From: M3007 sp965249785
GTDB lineage: Bacteria; Bacteroidota; Bacteroidia; Chitinophagales; Saprospiraceae
NCBI GenBank assembly: GCA_965249785.1
Contig: CBDFMU010000026.1
Location: 124,001-188,000 of the forward strand
Reading direction: 5' to 3'
Length of the DNA: 64,000 nucleotides
A model generated the notes under the pieces. That model saw only the letters and a list, made by a program, of their open reading frames with translations. It was not told where the DNA came from and searched no databases. This document shows positions 43,887-53,279 of the stretch, in pieces. The position numbers were made by a program, and so were the translations under genes. Numbering within the stretch: the stretch's first letter is position 1; each line of letters begins with the position of its first letter.

Positions 43887-45092
43887 TTATTCGGTCATAA
43901 TTTTCATAATCGCAAACGGCATTTCATTCCACACCAATTGATCTGCATACATAGCGTTGCATAGGATAGTAATACCGAAATTCTTTTCCGGAAATATAAT
44001 AAGAATAGCACTAAATCCAGTCAGGCGGCCCGGATGTGAAACATAGTCTCCTCGCTCTGCATCTGTGTAACGCCACCAGCCTAATCCTATGGAAGTTTTT
44101 TTGCCGGGTATGGCGCGTTTTAAACTCCACATATCCGCCAAGGTGCTTCTTTTTAGTGCGCCATTGAAATTACCAGTACTGTCTCTATAAATATGCAGGC
44201 AATGGATCATCCATTTCGTTAGATCATCGGCAGTAGAGATTAAATTACGGTCAGGATCTTGTTCTGGCCCAACGGGTGTATATGCTTTGTAAGAAATAAT
44301 AGGCTGGTCGGGATATTTCAACACCGGATTTTTATCTTTTATTTCTCCGTATAAATTAAAACGTTCTATTTCTGTTGAATTGCCTGCTATAATATGAGGC
44401 ATTGCCTTTTTATTAATAGGAACCTCCGTACTATTAAAGGTGCTGTTGTCCATCTCCACTTTGTCAAAGATATTTTCCCTTATGTATTTAGGAAACGGTT
44501 TGCCAGAGATGTGTTCTACTAAGTATCCCAATATATCATAACCCGTATTGCTATAAGTTTCTCCACTAAATTTTTCTCCGGGATTAAAATTGAGTTTACC
44601 AGTCTTTAAAGAATATACTAATGCTTTCAGTGCGGTACTATCATTAGGAGGATTATCCATATAATTATCCCATTTCAAGCCGGAAGAATGGGTTACAAGG
44701 TGTAGAATAGTAATATCCTTGTATCGCTTATCCTTCATCTCAAAATCGGGCAAATAATCGATAAGCTTTTTATTCAAATCAATTTTACCCTGTTCTACTA
44801 ATTGCATGATAGCAGTGATAGTAAACAGTTTAGTAATAGAACCGATGACAAAACCAGTCTGCTCTGTTACAGGATAAGTTTTATCAAGACTGGTATAACC
44901 GTAGCCCTTCGTCAGATATTCCTTTCCGTTTTGGACAATACCAACTGACAACCCTTGAATTCTATACTTAGTCAGGTATGTGTTTACAAGGCTATCAATT
45001 TTTTGGACCTTTTCAGTATTATTTACCTGTCCCCTGATTAAAGTAGGGAAAAAGAAAATTGAAATAATTATAAGGTATAATTTTGGGTTCAT
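43887..45092 (-). CDS. Exported serine hydrolase, beta-lactamase/PBP4*-like
   Basis: This 401-residue class C-type hydrolase acts outside the inner membrane. A signal peptide (LYLIIISIFFFPTLIRGQ) is followed by the active-site Ser in GSITKLFTITA (SxxK), YSNTGYDILGYLV (YxN) and HPGRLTGFSA (HxG replacing KTG). Members cleave D-amino-acid peptides, esters or beta-lactams; resistance is not implied. The gene is visibly more AT-rich than its neighbours and uses many A/T-ending codons, so it may have been acquired (inference). Intact. Confidence 0.88.
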   Translation of the reverse strand: MNPKLYLIIISIFFFPTLIRGQVNNTEKVQKIDSLVNTYLTKYRIQGLSVGIVQNGKEYLTKGYGYTSLDKTYPVTEQTGFVIGSITKLFTITAIMQLVEQGKIDLNKKLIDYLPDFEMKDKRYKDITILHLVTHSSGLKWDNYMDNPPNDSTALKALVYSLKTGKLNFNPGEKFSGETYSNTGYDILGYLVEHISGKPFPKYIRENIFDKVEMDNSTFNSTEVPINKKAMPHIIAGNSTEIERFNLYGEIKDKNPVLKYPDQPIISYKAYTPVGPEQDPDRNLISTADDLTKWMIHCLHIYRDSTGNFNGALKRSTLADMWSLKRAIPGKKTSIGLGWWRYTDAERGDYVSHPGRLTGFSAILIIFPEKNFGITILCNAMYADQLVWNEMPFAIMKIMTE

Positions 45093-45111
45093 TTTTTAAT
45101 TGATAATCCGC

Positions 45112-46425
45112 TTAACTATTCTTGGAATAACCCTCTGTTTCTTCGACCGCTTCCGCTTTACTAATCAATACTTTATCAATTTTACTTTTATCCATATCTA
45201 TAATCTCAAAACGGTACCCTTCGCTTAAAAAGTGGTCGCTGACTTTTGGGATTTCACTCAATTTATACAGGATAAAACCCGCCAGCGTAGAGTAGTCGGC
45301 TTCTTCCTGATTGAACTCTTTCAGGTTGACTGTTTCCTGCAATTCATCAATGGGAATCATACCATCCACCAATAAACTGCCGTCTTCGCGAGTGGTAATC
45401 GTCGGGCCTTCCACGTCATCTACATCCGGTAAAGCACCAAAAATGTTTTCGGTGAGATCGTGCAAAGTAATAATGCCCTGCGTAGAGCCGTATTCGTCTA
45501 CCACCACCGCAAAGTAATTGCGCGCCTTGCGGAAATTTTCCAGCACTTTGATGGCGTTCATCGATTCCGGCACATAGAGTGGCTGCGACAGGATCGTGTG
45601 CAGATTGAAGTTTGGTTTATTACGATTTCCAATATAGTCGCGGAGTTTCACCACACCCAGAATATTTTCAATATCGTCGTCGCAAACCAGAAATTTGGTG
45701 TAGCCGCTCTCATTAATAATGCGGTCGTTTTCCTCGGCGGGCGCATTGATGTCGAGCCATTCCACATTATTACGATGTGTCATCACCGTATCGGCATCGC
45801 GGTCGGCAAAGCGCAGAACATTTTGAATGAATTCGCTTTCTTTTTGCTCCAGCACGCCTTGCTGGTTGGCCAGACGCACCATTAGTTTAATCTCATCTTC
45901 CGACACGTTCTGTTGATCGCTCGGCTTGATGAACAGCAGACGCATAAACATCTTGGTCGACCAACTCAAAAATTTGGCAACTGGCCCGGTCAGGCGCATG
46001 ATGAAATTCATGACCGGCGCACAGGATATCGCCAGCGCATCGGCGTACTGAATGCCAATATATTTAGGGGCCAATTCACCGATAATCAGCGACAAATAAG
46101 TGATGATGGCGACCACTATGGAGACCGAAATCTCTCTGGCGTATGGTGCCAAAACCGCTATCTGTGCCACTACTGGCTGCAAATAAGACCCAATCGCCAC
46201 ACCTCCGTAGGCACCTTCCACCACACTGATCAGGGTAATCCCGACCTGCATGGCCGACAAATAGTTATTGATATTGTCCAGCAGGTAGAGTGCCGTGACG
46301 GCATTGCGGCTGCCCTTATGTTTTTCTGCTTCCAGTTTGGAGCGTTTAGCGGTGATGAGGGCCATTTCGCCCAGCACCAAGAAACCGTGGATAACAATAA
46401 GGACAAGAATTATGGCAATTTCCAT
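45112..46425 (-). CDS. Hemolysin-family membrane protein with CBS domains (CorC/CNNM type)
   Basis: A 437-residue inner-membrane protein. Residues 1-140 form the CNNM (DUF21) domain with four helices (MEIAIILVLIVIHGFLVLGE; LSLIIGELAPKYIGIQYADA). Two CBS domains follow (DTVMTHRNNVEWLDINAPAE; KARNYFAVVVDEYGSTQGII), then a CorC/HlyC C-terminal domain (GSLLVDGMIPIDELQETVNL). The family is linked to magnesium or cobalt transport; true haemolytic activity is unlikely. The ATG at 46425 sits directly at the first helix. Confidence 0.92.
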   Translation of the reverse strand: MEIAIILVLIVIHGFLVLGEMALITAKRSKLEAEKHKGSRNAVTALYLLDNINNYLSAMQVGITLISVVEGAYGGVAIGSYLQPVVAQIAVLAPYAREISVSIVVAIITYLSLIIGELAPKYIGIQYADALAISCAPVMNFIMRLTGPVAKFLSWSTKMFMRLLFIKPSDQQNVSEDEIKLMVRLANQQGVLEQKESEFIQNVLRFADRDADTVMTHRNNVEWLDINAPAEENDRIINESGYTKFLVCDDDIENILGVVKLRDYIGNRNKPNFNLHTILSQPLYVPESMNAIKVLENFRKARNYFAVVVDEYGSTQGIITLHDLTENIFGALPDVDDVEGPTITTREDGSLLVDGMIPIDELQETVNLKEFNQEEADYSTLAGFILYKLSEIPKVSDHFLSEGYRFEIIDMDKSKIDKVLISKAEAVEETEGYSKNS

Positions 46426-46787
46426 AGAAAAAAGACTACTGCTGCGGCGGGGTTAGAAGCCGTTTTGCGCATTGTCCGCAGCGGAGCCGGTATAGGTTGG
46501 TGAAAAAAAGAAAATTGTGGCGCAAAACAATGTTCGGAAAAACACGCAAAAATAGGAAGAATACCAAATTTTTCGTAAGAATTTTCCTAAAACCTTGTAA
46601 GTGACCGTAAAATTTTGTTAAAATTAGAAAGAAAAAAACAGGAATACACAATATTGTTGTACATTTGAGCAGCATAATTCGACAGAGTTCCTCTATTCAC
46701 GCTTCGCAACTTCATTTCGCTTATCGAGTAAAACTTGTACACCGTTTAAATTCTGAACAATTTAACTGGTAAAACAGCAAAACCGTT
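46426..46787. other. 362-bp divergent control region
   Basis: No gene seen. It separates the CBS protein and the sigma factor, and holds a -7 box for the sigma gene at 46660. Confidence 0.5.
46660..46667 (+). promoter_or_regulatory. -7 box TACATTTG before the sigma factor
   Basis: TACATTTG matches TAnnTTTG, 120 bp before the start codon. The -33 element is unclear, so the site is only partly supported. Confidence 0.35.
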
Positions 46788-47378
46788 TTGCTCATGCAAG
46801 TTATGCCGATGCTTAATGATCAGGAACTGATCGCCCGCTATGTAAATGGCGATGAACAAGCCTTCGAAACACTTTTGAAGCGCTACAAATCCAAAATCTA
46901 CACGTCTATCTACCTGTTCGTGAAAGACCAGGCCTTAGCCGAGGATATCTTCCAGGAGGTCTTCATCAAGATTATTGATACGCTGCGGCGCGGCAAGTAC
47001 AACCACGAAGGCAAGTTTGTCCAGTGGGCCATGCGCATCTCGTACAATATGTGTGTGGATTATCACCGCCGCAACAAGCGTCGCTCGCACCTGAATCCTA
47101 CCGAAGACTTCGATATTTTCGATGTGCTGCGCGTAGGCGATGATGCTGCCGATACGCTGCTGATGCGCAGTGAAACCCACAATCGCATCCGCCGTTTAGT
47201 CGATGGCCTGCCCGAAGAGCAACGCGAAGTGGTGATCCTGCGCCACTATGCGGACATGAGTTTCAAGGAAATTGCTTCCCTGACTCGCGTCAGCATTAAT
47301 ACTGCCCTGGGCCGTATGCGCTATGCTTTGATCAACATCCGTAAGATGATGGCTGAGCGCGAAGTGGTGCTGCAATAA
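46788..47378 (+). CDS. ECF-like RNA polymerase sigma factor
   Basis: This 196-residue sigma-70 family protein has only regions 2 and 4. Region 2 runs DEQAFETLLKRYKSKIYTSI to MRISYNMCVDYHRRNKRR and recognises the -10 element. Region 4 (GLPEEQREVVILRHYADMSF, KEIASLTRVSINTALGRMRY) recognises the -35. The true start may be ATG 46806 or 46809, since MLMQVMPM is not conserved-looking. No anti-sigma or FecR gene follows: the next gene is convergent. Its regulon is unknown. Confidence 0.9.
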   Translation: MLMQVMPMLNDQELIARYVNGDEQAFETLLKRYKSKIYTSIYLFVKDQALAEDIFQEVFIKIIDTLRRGKYNHEGKFVQWAMRISYNMCVDYHRRNKRRSHLNPTEDFDIFDVLRVGDDAADTLLMRSETHNRIRRLVDGLPEEQREVVILRHYADMSFKEIASLTRVSINTALGRMRYALINIRKMMAEREVVLQ

Positions 47379-47410
47379 TCGCTTGATTACCTCCCGCCGG
47401 TAAGAAAAAT

Positions 47411-47442
47411 GAGCCGTTCCGAGTTTTCGGGACGGCTCTTAT
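47411..47442 (+). terminator. Terminator of the sigma factor gene
   Basis: GAGCCGTTCCGA and TCGGGACGGCTC pair (one T-G) around GTTT. A short T-rich stretch follows. Confidence 0.65.
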
Positions 47443-47474
47443 CTTTTGTAAAAGTAGCAAGGGTGTACGCTACG

Positions 47475-47551
47475 TTTTGTCATTCTGACGGAAACGGGCC
47501 ATCCTACGGTGTGCGCCGCGATGTAGACAGTTTTCCGTCAGAATGACAAAC
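47475..47551. repeat. TGTCATTCTGACGG inverted-repeat element 4
   Basis: TTTTGTCATTCTGACGGAAA at the left pairs with TTTCCGTCAGAATGACAAA at the right. It lies between the convergent sigma factor and MFS genes. Confidence 0.75.
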
Positions 47552-47578
47552 GTGATGTGTTTTGCAACGAAAAATCCC

Positions 47579-48923
47579 TTACACAGTTTGTATCCGCCAA
47601 CCCCGCAGCACATACACCACCACGTAACTAAAGCAAACCAAAGGCACCAATAACGCCATCCGCATCCCCCCGGCATTGGACAACAACCCAGCGATAGGCG
47701 GCATAATTGCGCCGCCGACAATGGCCATAATGACCAGCGAAGAAGCCAGTTTACTTTCCGCCGGTGCCAAACCCTTAGTCGCCAATGCGAAGATCGTTGG
47801 GAACATAATGCTCTGGCAGAAATAGGTCAGCATAATGCAGATAATGCCGAGCAGACCGCCCGTAGCGAAAGCCAGTATCACCAGAATTACGGCTGCTATA
47901 CTGTACCAGGAAAGCACTTTTCGCGCATCCATTTTGCTCATCAGGTAGGTTCCAAGAAAACGACCTAACATGAATAAAACCAAAGCAAAGGAGGCATGAA
48001 AGCCAGCCATTTGTTCCGGCGTGATGGCTGTTTCCTGATGTAAAATGAATTTTTGCCAAAAATCTGCGTAGGGAACTACTGGCGCAAAGTGCTGATTAGC
48101 AGCGAAATCCAGTTTGAAATCTACGAAATAGCCCCATAACGTAGCTTGCGCACCGACGTTGGCGAATTGCGCCACCACCCCCAGAGCCAGGTGACGATAT
48201 TTTTTGAGCAATCCGAGCAGGCTAACATCACCAGCGGCTTGTTCCTCGTCGCGACCCACTTCCGGCATTTTGGTGAACGCAAAAAATATGGCCACCGCTG
48301 TCACAATAATGCCCACCGCCAGGTAAGGTCCCTGCACCGAAAGTGCCTCTTCGATGCGCGCATTCTGGATTTGATCGGGCGTCATTGTAGCCAGCAACTC
48401 CTTAGTATATTCCCGTTTGGAAAAAATGAACAGGCTGCCAATAATTGGCCCCAGAATGATGCTGATGCCATTAAAAGACTGCGCAAAATTGATGCGCCAT
48501 TCCGCGTCTTTTTTGTCTCGCCAGTACTGTAACGTACAGATTAGCAGCGGTTTCCAAAAAGGCAAGACCAGCGGCAATCGTGAAAAGCGCGAACAGAAAA
48601 AAAGCGTATACCCGCAAATCCGCCGCCGGATAAAACAGGAATGCGCCACCCGCATAGAGCAGCAGGCCGGCCAGAATGCCACGCTTGTAGCCAAACTTGC
48701 GCATGAAAATACCCGCCGGAATGGCCATCACAAAATAGCCAAAGTAGAAAGCGGAATCCACGATGCCCGCTTGCCAACGTTTCAAATCGAGGGCAAACTG
48801 AAAGTGGCGGATGAGGGAGCCGTTCAGGCTATTGGCGATGCCCCAGAGGAAAAAAAGGCTGCAAACCAGCGCGAAAGGCACCAGGTAGGGATTGCGGCGG
48901 GAAGTAGAATCGGGTACAGACAT
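47579..48923 (-). CDS. Sugar MFS transporter (FucP/GlcP-like), +1 frameshift
   Basis: The N-terminal piece from ATG 48923 (MSVPDSTSRRNPYLVPFALV, then CSLFFLWGIANSLNGSLIRH) and the C-terminal piece ending near 47579 together make a 12-helix proton/sugar symporter of the fucose or glucose-galactose type. The FLETAANLYVTVL motif is typical. After VL the frame shifts near 48517: the expected GDKKDAEWRINFAQSFNGIS appears one base later. The span is 3n+1, so one extra base accounts for it. Corrected length about 447 residues, normal for the family. Probably a sequencing or assembly error. Confidence 0.82.
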
Positions 48924-48995
48924 GCGGGAAAGTGTTTCGTTCGACCGCAAGATTAGGCAAAGTTTTCAGGCTTACATAATTGGCTGAAAAGCCTA

Positions 48996-49763
48996 CTATA
49001 TTTCCACATTTCCCTCTACCAAAGCATTCTGCAAACTTCCCAAATACGCCTCCAACTCCCCCGCCTTTTGCGCCTGAATCAACGCCGAACCAATAATCGC
49101 CACGTCCGCTTCTTCCGCCACCAATCGCGCTTGTTCGGGCGTAGAAATGCCAAAGCCAATGCCGACCCGACTTTTTGATGCTCTAATTTTTGCAATTACA
49201 CTCTTTAAGCGCGGATGCAGACTAAACGTGCTGCCCGTAATTTTAAAATCAGACATCAAATAGAAAAAGTCGAAACCCAAAGCCAGCAGTTTTTCCACGC
49301 GGCTATCGGAAACATTGGCGGCGAGGACGGGGACGAGTTTTAGACCTATCAGGTTTTTGAAACCTGATAGGTCTGCGGCTAAATCACTATCCACTGGCAA
49401 GTCAGGAATAATCAAGTGACGAATATTCAAAGTCCCCATTTCCTGCCCGAATTTTTCCAATCCGTAGGCAAAAACGCGATTAACATAGGACATCACCATG
49501 ATTTCCTGCTGCGGATATTGCTCCCGAATAGTGCGAATCGCCGCGAGACAATCGGCCATGCTCACGCGCTGCCCATTCACGGCTTCCTGACAGGCGGCGG
49601 TAATCACTGGCCCATCGGCAGTCGGGTGCGAAAAGGGGATTTGCAATTCCAAGATTTCGATGCCTGCTTTTACATACTGCGTGGCGGTACGAATACTTTC
49701 GGCCAGTGTTGGATAACCCAGCACCAAGTGGCCCATCACCGGAATTTTTGTCGATTCTTCCAT
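48996..49763 (-). CDS. trpA: Tryptophan synthase alpha chain
   Basis: TrpA splits indole-3-glycerol phosphate to indole, which passes to TrpB. The 255-residue protein has the family frame: LGYPTL, then IEILELQIPFSHPTADGPVI with catalytic Glu39 and Asp50, RHLIIPDLPVD, and GIGFGISTPEQARLVAEEAD (phosphate site). Two oddities: the usual SDP is SHP, so the interface Asp (Asp56 in Salmonella) is His; and residues LSGFKNLIGL are encoded by a REP-like palindrome. It starts 4 bp behind trpB, so the pair is one operon. Function is likely kept but divergent. Confidence 0.92.
   Translation of the reverse strand: MEESTKIPVMGHLVLGYPTLAESIRTATQYVKAGIEILELQIPFSHPTADGPVITAACQEAVNGQRVSMADCLAAIRTIREQYPQQEIMVMSYVNRVFAYGLEKFGQEMGTLNIRHLIIPDLPVDSDLAADLSGFKNLIGLKLVPVLAANVSDSRVEKLLALGFDFFYLMSDFKITGSTFSLHPRLKSVIAKIRASKSRVGIGFGISTPEQARLVAEEADVAIIGSALIQAQKAGELEAYLGSLQNALVEGNVEI
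49342..49374. repeat. REP-like palindrome inside trpA
   Basis: AGACCTATCAGGTTT and AAACCTGATAGGTCT are perfect 15-bp arms around TTG. In total 33 bp, exactly 11 codons, within the loop between the PDLPVD and LVPVLA strands of TrpA. Confidence 0.85.
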
Positions 49764-49767
49764 GTTT

Positions 49768-51030
49768 TCAAGTGTTTTGTGGTGTTTGGAGCAAATGCCG
49801 GGCGTAGGTTTGCAAACTTTCCTCCTGAAAATGCCGCATGGTGATAAATAAATCCTTCTCGCCGCGCCCGGAAGCGTTGACTACCACGATTTTATCTTTC
49901 GATAATGTCGCGGCCAACTCAAAAGCATGGGCGAAAGCGTGCGCCGATTCCAAAGCCGGAATAATGCCTTCCGTGCGCGCCAAACGTTGCACCGCCGCCA
50001 ACGCCGCCTCGTCGGAAGCCGTGGCAAAATCCACCCGACCCTCATCGGCTAGCCAGGCCAGAATGGGACTCACGCCGCAATAGTCTAGTCCCGCCGACAC
50101 GGAATGCGTGTTGGCAATATTGCCGTCGCCATCCTGCAAGAAATAGGAATGATAACCTTCAAAAACGCCCTGCACCCCTTGCCGGATTTTGGCGGCGTGT
50201 TCACCGGACTTTTCTCCACGCCCGCCTGCTTCTACGCCGATTAGTTGTATTTCTTCGTCGTCCAGAAAATCATAAAACATCCCCAGTGCGTTGGAGCCGC
50301 CGCCCACGCAAGCAACTAAAACGTCGGGCAAACGTTCAGTCATAGCAATGCACTGGCGACGAATTTCTTCTCCCACCACTTTTTGAAAGAAAGTATTCAT
50401 GGCCGGGTAAGGATGTGGCCCCACCGCCGAGCCGAGCAAATAATACGTCTCTTCGGGGTGCGCCACCCAGTCTTTGAAAGCGGCAATTACGGCATCATTC
50501 AGCGTTTGGCTGCCATTTTCTACGGCGACCACTTTTGCGCCCAGCAGCTCCATCCAGTACACATTGGGACGTTGGCGTTCGTAGTCTTTGCGACCCATGT
50601 AGATCGTGCAATCCAAGCCAAAACGCGCGCACACGGCAGCAGTAGCGTAACCATGTTGACCAGCCCCGGTTTCGGCGATGATGCGTTGTTTACCCAGTTT
50701 TTTGGCCAGTAATACTTGACCAATACAGTGGTTGATTTTATGCGCGCCAGTATGATTGAGTCCTTCATTTTTCAAAAATAACTGTGCACCACCTATGTCT
50801 GCGCTGAGACGTGGCAGCGGAGTGAAGGCCGTACTGCGCCCGGAAAAAGTTCGTAGCACATGGTGGTATTCTGCTAGGAATTCCTCGTCATTTTTGACCT
50901 GTTCAAAAGCGTTAGCAATCTCTTCCAGAGCGGGTAGCAGCACTTCCGGCACAAAACAGCCACCATAAGGGCCGTAGTAACCAGTGGAATCGAGTATTGT
51001 ATTTTGGTAAGAAATCTTGGTTGCGATCAT
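49768..51030 (-). CDS. trpB: Tryptophan synthase beta chain
   Basis: TrpB is the PLP enzyme that condenses indole with serine. The 420-residue protein has GYYGPYGGCFVPEVLLPALE at the front, the PLP lysine in HTGAHKINH (Lys98), ETGAGQHGYATAAVCARFGL, the phosphate loop GGGSNALG and SAGLDYCGVSP. Length is slightly longer than the typical 395 because of a C-terminal extension (FQEESLQTYARHLLQTP). It is followed after 4 bp by trpA. The promoter lies at 51057-51085. Confidence 0.96.
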   Translation of the reverse strand: MIATKISYQNTILDSTGYYGPYGGCFVPEVLLPALEEIANAFEQVKNDEEFLAEYHHVLRTFSGRSTAFTPLPRLSADIGGAQLFLKNEGLNHTGAHKINHCIGQVLLAKKLGKQRIIAETGAGQHGYATAAVCARFGLDCTIYMGRKDYERQRPNVYWMELLGAKVVAVENGSQTLNDAVIAAFKDWVAHPEETYYLLGSAVGPHPYPAMNTFFQKVVGEEIRRQCIAMTERLPDVLVACVGGGSNALGMFYDFLDDEEIQLIGVEAGGRGEKSGEHAAKIRQGVQGVFEGYHSYFLQDGDGNIANTHSVSAGLDYCGVSPILAWLADEGRVDFATASDEAALAAVQRLARTEGIIPALESAHAFAHAFELAATLSKDKIVVVNASGRGEKDLFITMRHFQEESLQTYARHLLQTPQNT

Positions 51031-51056
51031 TGTATTATCGTATCAGTACAGTGATG

Positions 51057-51085
51057 CAAATATAGTGGAGTTTTTCTATAATCAA
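51057..51085 (-). promoter_or_regulatory. trpBA promoter
   Basis: Minus strand TTG, 18 bp, TATATTTG. The -7 box ends 27 bp before the trpB ATG. No leader peptide or attenuator hairpin seen in the short leader. Confidence 0.55.
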
Positions 51086-51220
51086 GGATAAATGGTGTCT
51101 TTTTTCTAAATTTTTAGTGGGGCGTATATTCTACACTAAGTCACGGCATATAATTTTCTTAGGTTGGACGGTGCCTTGCTAATTCCACAATCAGGGATAA
51201 TAACGAAACTAAATGAAACC

Positions 51221-51886
51221 ATGACTGCAAAGCGCAAGAAATACTCATTTGTTTATCGTAATGGTTTATTGCTTGTTTTTAGTAGTATTTTTCTAATAGC
51301 ATTGTTTGGGCAGATAATAACGGGTAAGTCGGAATATAATGAAGAATTAGCAGAGTATCATCAGCCGCCAGCTAGTTTAAGGACCTATTTGCGAAGCGGC
51401 CATTTTATTTCGGCGACGTTTGAAAACTGGGAGAGCGAATTCCTGCAAATGGGCCTGTACGTAACCTTAACTATTTTTTTACGGCAACAAGGTGCACCAG
51501 ATTCCAAGCCATTGGATGGAAAAGAGGAGAAAAAGAACTACCTCACGGAGCGTTCGCCCTGGCCTGTACGTCGGGGTGGTTGGTGGCGAAAATTGTATGA
51601 AAACTCTTTGTCATTGGCTTTTCTACTCCTTTTTCTAGTGGCTGCTGGCCTGCATACTTACGGAAGTTGGCAGCAATACAATATGGAGCAAGTCTTAAAG
51701 CACCTGCCAACAATTGATTTAGGCGCATTTTTAGGAGAAAGCAAGGTCTGGTTTGAATCGTTTCAAAACTGGCAAAGTGAATTTCTATCCGTTGCTTCCT
51801 TAGTACTACTCAGTATTTATCTGCGCCAAAAAGGGTCGCCGGAATCCAAAGAAGTAGAGGCACCGAATGACGAGACTGGAAAATAA
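51221..51886 (+). CDS. DUF6766-like membrane protein
   Basis: A 221-residue protein with two membrane segments per half and an internal duplication. Each half ends in the same pattern: FENWESEFLQMGLYVTLTIF then LRQQGAPDSKP, and later FQNWQSEFLSVASLVLLSIY then LRQKGSPESKE. This is the DUF6766 signature. ATG 51221 (MTAKRKKYSFVYRNGLLLVF) is chosen over the TTG at 51164. Function unknown; the family is widespread in soil and water bacteria. Confidence 0.8.
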   Translation: MTAKRKKYSFVYRNGLLLVFSSIFLIALFGQIITGKSEYNEELAEYHQPPASLRTYLRSGHFISATFENWESEFLQMGLYVTLTIFLRQQGAPDSKPLDGKEEKKNYLTERSPWPVRRGGWWRKLYENSLSLAFLLLFLVAAGLHTYGSWQQYNMEQVLKHLPTIDLGAFLGESKVWFESFQNWQSEFLSVASLVLLSIYLRQKGSPESKEVEAPNDETGK

Positions 51887-51953
51887 TTTTGATTTGTTAA
51901 TGCCTATTGCATACCCAGGTTTTCAACTCTAATAACTACAAACACTTAATCTT

Positions 51954-53123
51954 ATGCACCTCAACACGGACAATCTTGTCGAAAACCATCTACCAGATGA
52001 TGAAAACGATGGCATGGTAGTAGGCCCACCGATGGTTGTTTTTTGCCATTTGCGGTGGGAATTTGTCACCCAACGGCCTCAACATATCATCAGCCGTCTG
52101 GCCAAAAACCGGAAAATACTTTTCGTAGAAGAACCAATTGGACATGAGCCGCACGAACGCGGGACAGCACATACCTATCAGGCCGCCGAAAATGTACTGG
52201 TCATGCAGCCGCGCACCGATTTTGGCAAACTCGCCGAAGAAATTGCCCCGCTCGTGCAGGATTTCCTGAAAAAAGAAGGCTGGGAGCAGCCAATTCTCTG
52301 GTTCTATTCGGCCGCTTTTGGTGATTTGGCTGACCTGATTCCACATAGCCTGCTGGTATACGATTGCATGGACGAACTGTCCGCTTTCAAACATGCGCCA
52401 CAAAGTCTGATTACGCAGGAAAAGAGATTATTGGCCGAAGCCGACGTTGTATTTACCGGCGGAAAATCGCTTTATGAAGCCAAAAAATTGTTGAGCGATC
52501 GGGTGCATTGCTACCCAAGTTCGGTGGATAGCGCGCACTTTAAACAAGCCTTGCACGCGTCTACGGTTGTCCCCGCCGACATGAAAGACATCGCTCACCC
52601 CATTGTGGGATACTACGGCGTGATTGACGAACGTATTGATTATGAACTAATTGGAGCAATAGCCAACCAAAATCCCGAGGTTTCTTTCGTGATGATTGGC
52701 CCGGTGGTGAAAGTGGATCCCGCTGATCTGCCGAAGGCAGAAAACCTGCATTATTTGGGTGGTAAAAATTATAGCGAACTACCATCCTATCTGAAAGGAT
52801 TTGACATTGCCATGATGCCTTTTGCGCTGAATGAATCCACAAAATTCATCAGCCCAACCAAGACACTGGAATATATAGCCGCCCAAAAACCGATTATTTC
52901 TACACCTATTTATGATGTAGTGCGCGATTACTCGGAAGTAATTCCAATTGTGGAAACAGGAGAACAATTTACGACGGCCCTAGCCGATTTTTTGCAGGAA
53001 GATGATGCACACCGCGAAGCGCGATTACGGAAGTACGAGACCATTTTACAAGCAGTTTCCTGGGATAAAACGGTGGCTGCGATGGAGCGCAATCTGAGCG
53101 CAGCACTGCTGACGACCACCTGA
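51954..53123 (+). CDS. Glycosyltransferase (GT-B fold)
   Basis: This 389-residue retaining-type transferase resembles the GT1/GT4 group that precedes UDP-galactopyranose mutase genes. VVFCHLRWEFVTQRPQHIIS is the N-terminal Rossmann start, LLVYDCMDELSAFKHAP and VVFTGGKSLYEAKKLL follow, and KFISPTKTLEYIAAQKPIIS with the Glu of the donor site lies in the C-terminal domain. It would add a sugar to a glycan on the cytoplasmic side. The next gene makes UDP-galactofuranose, so it may be a galactofuranosyl- or related transferase (inference). Confidence 0.85.
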   Translation: MHLNTDNLVENHLPDDENDGMVVGPPMVVFCHLRWEFVTQRPQHIISRLAKNRKILFVEEPIGHEPHERGTAHTYQAAENVLVMQPRTDFGKLAEEIAPLVQDFLKKEGWEQPILWFYSAAFGDLADLIPHSLLVYDCMDELSAFKHAPQSLITQEKRLLAEADVVFTGGKSLYEAKKLLSDRVHCYPSSVDSAHFKQALHASTVVPADMKDIAHPIVGYYGVIDERIDYELIGAIANQNPEVSFVMIGPVVKVDPADLPKAENLHYLGGKNYSELPSYLKGFDIAMMPFALNESTKFISPTKTLEYIAAQKPIISTPIYDVVRDYSEVIPIVETGEQFTTALADFLQEDDAHREARLRKYETILQAVSWDKTVAAMERNLSAALLTTT

Positions 53124-53189
53124 TTAATTTTATAGTATAGTCAACGTAGAGTGGTTTTGAACAAAAGAAAAATATAAGATGCTGACAAT

Positions 53190-53226
53190 CAAATATCTCA
53201 ACAGCCTCAACATTCTCAACCTCTCA
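53190..53226 (+). repeat. CTCAAC-type repeat upstream of glf
   Basis: CTCAAC recurs four times (ATCTCAACAGCCTCAACAT, TCTCAACCTCTCAACGC) about 55 bp before ATG 53280. Same motif as at 29325 and 29497; a further stretch, in opposite orientation, lies at 62734-62758. Confidence 0.5.
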
Positions 53227-53279
53227 ACGCTTGCGATATTGACCTGCCATTCGATTCATTAAAACAAAACACACACACT

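Noticed and set aside
43887..45092. Antibiotic-resistance beta-lactamase
   Set aside because: The motif set (SxxK, YxN, HxG) fits the broad serine hydrolase family; nothing specific to a clinical beta-lactamase is present.
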